A DNA stretch of 64,000 nt, taken from assembly GCA_903813345.2 (NCBI GenBank), contig CAIIXF020000008.1, positions 27,450,822-27,514,821 on the forward strand. The letters run 5' to 3'. A program made the position numbers and the translations under genes. Below are positions 59,760 to 64,000 of the stretch, piece after piece (position 1 is the stretch's first letter; each line of letters begins with the position of its first letter). The notes under the pieces were generated by a model. The model saw only the letters and a program-made list of their open reading frames with translations. It did no database searches and was not told where the DNA came from. The stretch is from Owenia fusiformis. Its lineage: Eukaryota > Annelida > Polychaeta > Sabellida > Oweniidae.

Positions 59760-60320
59760 CGTGGGAGTAGTTGTAGTAAATTCTTTATTTATGCCTCACG
59801 CACTCAAATATATGAGTTACATAATCATTACATAAAAGTTTGATACAGTGCGTGGATGATGCGGCATCATTGATGCCGATGAGAGACACTGGAATGTAAA
59901 TTATGCTACGCTGTTTGGCCAGCATATTTATAAATGTTTCACAAAGTGTTTGTCGTTGAACAGTATTTCCATTCATTATCAATTATTATTCCACTAAATT
60001 TGTGTGCATATCAAAGTCATTGTCATAATATAACATTTTAGCAAAGATACTATATCGTTCATTTACATTGAATTGACATTCAACTAAAAAGTGAATTTCT
60101 GTCTCAGTTGACTGACTACATAGACAAAACCTCTGGTCTACAATCATTTGATGTCTGTCGCATTCATGCAAAACGATATATACATGTAGCCTTTGTCAGC
60201 AATGGCGTACTATTAATTTATCTGAGAGATGCTGTTGTATTGCCAAATTGCGAGTATTTACGATTATTGAAGTATAATTATGACAGAGTCTTAAACGAGC
60301 TTGATATGAAATATTGTTTT
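59760..60320 (-). pseudogene. Degenerate LINE ORF2 3' end
   Basis: On the minus strand, the reading at 60171-59986 contains CLCSQSTETEIHFLVECQFN followed by ERYSIFAKML, the CCHC knuckle and following helix of LINE polymerase C-termini. Upstream, the frame is interrupted by a stop (near 60195). Downstream, after two stops, it continues as NGNTVQRQTLCETFINMLAK to HKECVRHK-like sequence and an AATAAA near 59785. A dead copy, different from the fragments at 53213 and 63336. Confidence 0.6.
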
Positions 60321-61009
60321 TTAAAAACACAATAATGATACATTTAATATCCCTATTATCTGAAGTCTGCTAGACAAATAACAATAGATAATCGTCAATT
60401 AGTTAGGAAATGAGAAATTTATTGTGTGGGAGTCCATATTCACTGATATTGCTGACTACCAGTGTTCTCGAAATCGAAAATATACAATAATTAGAAGTTT
60501 CCTTAGATGTATGAGATTTCAAACAAATTCTGCCATTGAATCTTTATTTTTATAATCTGTTAAGATAAAAGTACTTCGGGCTTGATATAGACGGTATAAG
60601 TGGTAATTTTACCTAATCATTTAATTTGCCTACTGCCTAATTTTTGCCAGGTTCGGAAAATCACAAATGTCGGAAATATCATCTTCATAATGTTATGCAA
60701 TGGGAAGTTTCTTGGCATTTGGATAATTAGAATTAGAAAAAGGATTAAATTTGACCATTCGGCATTATTCGGCAAATTGACAGCATTTGCAATACCTCCA
60801 TTTTTCTCAAAAGAAAAATAAAGCGAGAAGTGTAACGTTGCTGTAATTTTTCTATCCTTTACAGTATACCAGCAATTGTGACAAGAAACCCAGAACTATC
60901 AGGGTCCTTTGGGTGGCCAAAGTTCTCGGTAATTTATTTTCATACAGTAGGTGTTAACAATTAGTCCATGGATTAGCCATTCGACCAATCACCAAATGAT
61001 CTTCACATA

Positions 61010-61786
61010 CACTCCCCTCCATAAGTTTGGCAACCTTTTTCCCCATTGAACTACGTGTTAAAACCTCTTTACGTTTGAATTTTTATTTACTTAACCGGCG
61101 ATGACGTAACTTATAATATTGATGGAAACGTAACTTGACTTTATTTCCAATACCTCTAAATTTTCTCAATTTTTTTCCTCAATTACAATAGGTCAAAAAT
61201 TGATGATAAATTTGATGAATTTTTAAAATTCGTCATTCCCATGTAATCCAATGGGAAATGGAGGGTTTGGGGCAAATCAGAAATCAGGATATCTTTTCAG
61301 TAAAAGATTCAGCAAAAAATATTTTTATATAGAAAATTGAATTTTCTAACTTTTTTGAACACTAAGTGTTTAGTTTATTTGATGAATATTAAAGTTACAG
61401 CGTTTCAAAGTCATTTTTGAAAATAATTTTTCGCCTCCTGTGTTATTTCAATGGGAGAGGTTTTTTGAAAAACAATTTTAACTTTAAAGCCCTATAACTT
61501 TGTTGAACCTGAAGAAACGTATCAATTTTTTGTTAAATAAAGTTAGTAAATCCAATTGCCTGCCTAACTCGTATTTTTTGCAAGGACTCGGATGGATGGA
61601 TATTCTGTCATATAACTTGCGGCAAACCTACCATTTCCCATTCATTGGAATTAAAGTCAAATTACGTTTCCATCAATAGTATAAGTATTTTCATCGCAAT
61701 CTAAGTAAATACAAATTCAAAGGTAAAGAGGCTTTAACACGTAGTTCAATGGGGGAAAAAGGTTGCCAAACTTATGGAGGGGAGTG
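61010..61786. mobile_element. TA-flanked fold-back transposon, 777 bp
   Basis: The ends CACTCCCCTCCATAAGTTTG and its complement ending at 61786 are flanked by TA on both sides. The arms are long and imperfect: the cattcccatgtaatccaatg and atttcccattcattgg blocks, and the ttaaagcc and gttaaaac blocks, mirror each other. It belongs to the same family as 50575-51615 and has no ORF. Confidence 0.75.
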
Positions 61787-63259
61787 TACATATTTTATAT
61801 ATTCACCAAAGGTGCCGGTGATAATAAGTAAAAATAGACTGATCTTGAAAGTCAAGAGTACAGTGATGCCACCTATTTATCTAAAGAGAGGATGATATTT
61901 AATTTCACCCCACAATGAGATGTACCTAGGATATACAAAATACTATAATCATTATTTCATTGACATTGCGTCACGGCAGTATTTAAAGCTTCAATGTAAC
62001 CGACATGTGAAACAAATAAAGGAAATTTTAAAAATCTCAATCAAACGTCGTTTAAATAAAATAATGCAGTCTGTAGACTCTTACATATGAACCATTTTTT
62101 TGTTCACGATACACAAACATTACTCGAGTCTCTAGCCAAATTACTTGACTAGAAGACATGGCATGTGGACCACCGTGCACAAGTGAAACGTTTATTCTGG
62201 AGTGAGATATTTTTTAAAATTTTATTCTAAAAATTGTAATGAGAATATTTCAACAAATAGAATGTAAACGAATACTATCCTGTGTGAGATATATGCTTTC
62301 GTGTAAACTTAAAATCATTTGGTCTGCCATTTATAAAAAACATTTATTGAGGTTGATCTTTATCTCACTTTAGCAAAAATCAAAATGGCCGATTTTACCG
62401 GAGGATCTTTTTCAAACTGAGAAAAGACCATGGGCATTCAATAGGAGGGTATATGCAACTCTGTTTTATTACATGAGAACTTCTAAATGAGCAGTGCCAT
62501 GCTTCCTTTTTTGATAATATCTAAAAAAGATTTAGATAAAAGTATATGTTTTTAGCATCATCTTGAAGAAAAATCAATTCTGAATATGATTAAAACAATA
62601 AAAATATAATTTGTGGGGGAATGTTCAGTTTCATTATTGCAATAATTATGATGAATTCCATTTTCTATTAAATTATCAGCGTGTATGCAAATAAAGTCAT
62701 GTTTTTATATTTGGGTTAGGCTATTTCTTAAAAGCATACATGAAAAGCACAAAACAAATTTTTCCTTAGAATGTGTATAGGAAGCATTTCTTGTCCAATT
62801 TTGAAAACCCAAGACAATGCTTATGTATGTAAAATATAAGAAGTTGCCTACCCTTCTATTGAAAGCCCATGAAAAGACTATAAATAAAAGCCGATGTAGG
62901 TGGTCATATGAACTTAGACTACATACTAAGTTCAATGAAGGTATGTTTATTACATTTAAGTTCATTTATAGCAACAGTCCACACGGGATGGCATAAAAGC
63001 AATAAAACAAACAGGGCTTGATGATAGCGTGAGGCCACACTGTGGCCGAAGAATAAGGTAACACAAACAAAACAGTACTAAACGTATCAAGGTGAAATGT
63101 TAACAACAACTCTACATGTTATTCGATTAGCACTACAAGGCCAGTACCTTGTCGTATACATAAGATGGAGGCGAACACCCTGGTTGTATTTGTGAATGGA
63201 GTAAAGGTAAAGTTTGAAATATGAACATTGACAAGAAACTTTTAGATAATATAATTACA
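61787..63259. other. Intergenic, nothing recognised
   Basis: AT-rich sequence with no coding frame, structured repeat or element ends that I could support. Confidence 0.4.
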
Positions 63260-64000
63260 TTGCATTTTTTCATTTATTCCATATATAATATACAAAAATA
63301 CAATACAATTTTATTGCCTACGTTTTTCAACATTGTCAGCAATATGCAAAACATGTCAAACTGAAAATAATGGAAATACAATAGATTTGGTCCACAATAT
63401 GGATGGTGAAAAATGTTAGAGGCCTTTGGGGGGGGTAATCTAAAATATCAAGAGCTAAACAGATGTAATGACTAACTATTTGAATAATTTGTTCATTCTC
63501 CATTACTGTTAGATTTCTGTCTCCAAATGATAGAAATAGAATTTTTTCATTGGAGTTTAAGTTTTGGAAACTGTTGAGAAATCCTAAGGTTTTTAGTCCT
63601 GCTAGGAGAGTGCATCTTTCTTGTTGCAGCAGAGGGCAGTTTAAGAAAAAGTGATGTGTCGTTTGCTGTTTAGCACCACATATACAAAATTGGTCATTTA
63701 CTGTCGCAAAGTTATGGGCATATAGATGAGCTTTTAGAATCAGACCAGCTCTAAATCTATTAAACAAAATCTCAATATTCCTTGGCATTGTCATTATTCA
63801 TTTTTGTAGTAGAAACACGAGAGTCGGGGCTCCCATTTCCTCTTACTAACCTTTTAAATCTGGAGATTGGTTGGCCTTTCCTATCAGCGAATGGTATTTC
63901 ATCCCACAAGGTCAGAGCCCTGAGAATAGTTGATTTTTTGAAAGAATTTCTAATAGGAGAGGGAATTCTATAATGTCTAGGTTGCCTTAGGGGCCTATTT
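63260..64000 (-). pseudogene. LINE ORF2 C-terminus with frameshift, running off the right edge
   Basis: Minus strand. From 64000 one frame reads IPSPIRNSFKKSTILRALTL, then WDEIPFADRKGQPISRFKRL, and stops near 63776. The continuation, FNRFRAGLILKAHLYAHNFA, then CICGAKQQTTHHFFLNCPLL and QQERCTLLAGL, is in another frame (63794-63336). Together these are the post-RT region and CCHC knuckle of a non-LTR retrotransposon, broken by a frameshift at about 63790. The 3' end has GGCAATAAAATTG and an ATACA-rich tail near 63290-63315, like the nested tail at 50595. Confidence 0.75.

Overview
This is an AT-rich stretch of animal nuclear DNA. It has short, phase-consistent exons separated by introns full of repeats, C2H2 zinc fingers, LINE/SINE/MITE debris and many minisatellites. 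Nothing in it is bacterial or organellar. The gene content (SEL1L, a KRAB-less C2H2 zinc-finger gene, and a tandem family of secreted two-VWA proteins) suggests a marine invertebrate. A lophotrochozoan such as a mollusc is my best guess, but no sequence feature settles the phylum.

Layout. About 1-12.6 kb, minus strand: most of a SEL1L gene. Thirteen coding exons join in frame into 942 residues, and the C-terminal exon(s) lie beyond the left edge. About 12.6-17.3 kb: an intergenic region packed with three inverted-repeat elements. 17.3-19.1 kb, plus strand: a C2H2 zinc-finger protein gene. About 19.1-22.2 kb: its 3' flank, with one MITE. About 22.2-58.6 kb, minus strand: a tandem array of four intact paralogous genes, called A-D here, in left-to-right order. 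Each encodes a secreted protein of 394-400 residues with a signal peptide and two VWA domains. I reconstructed every exon from the sequence, and the reading frame closes in all four. About 59-64 kb: LINE remnants and a fold-back element.

Mobile DNA has enlarged particular introns. Intron 1 of gene A (7.4 kb) holds several fold-back elements, a tRNA-type SINE and a mariner-type palindrome. Intron 6 of gene B holds a probable transposon with two divergent ORFs: a transposase-like protein of 533 aa, and a 174-aa protein resembling the cysteine-rich C-terminal domain of P2X7 receptors.

The most unusual pattern is that several minisatellites are built from exon-intron junctions. A 22-copy, 55-bp array repeats the 3' splice site plus the first ~32 coding bases of a SEL1L exon. 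Two further arrays, in VWA genes B and C, repeat 5' splice sites together with the ends of their exons.
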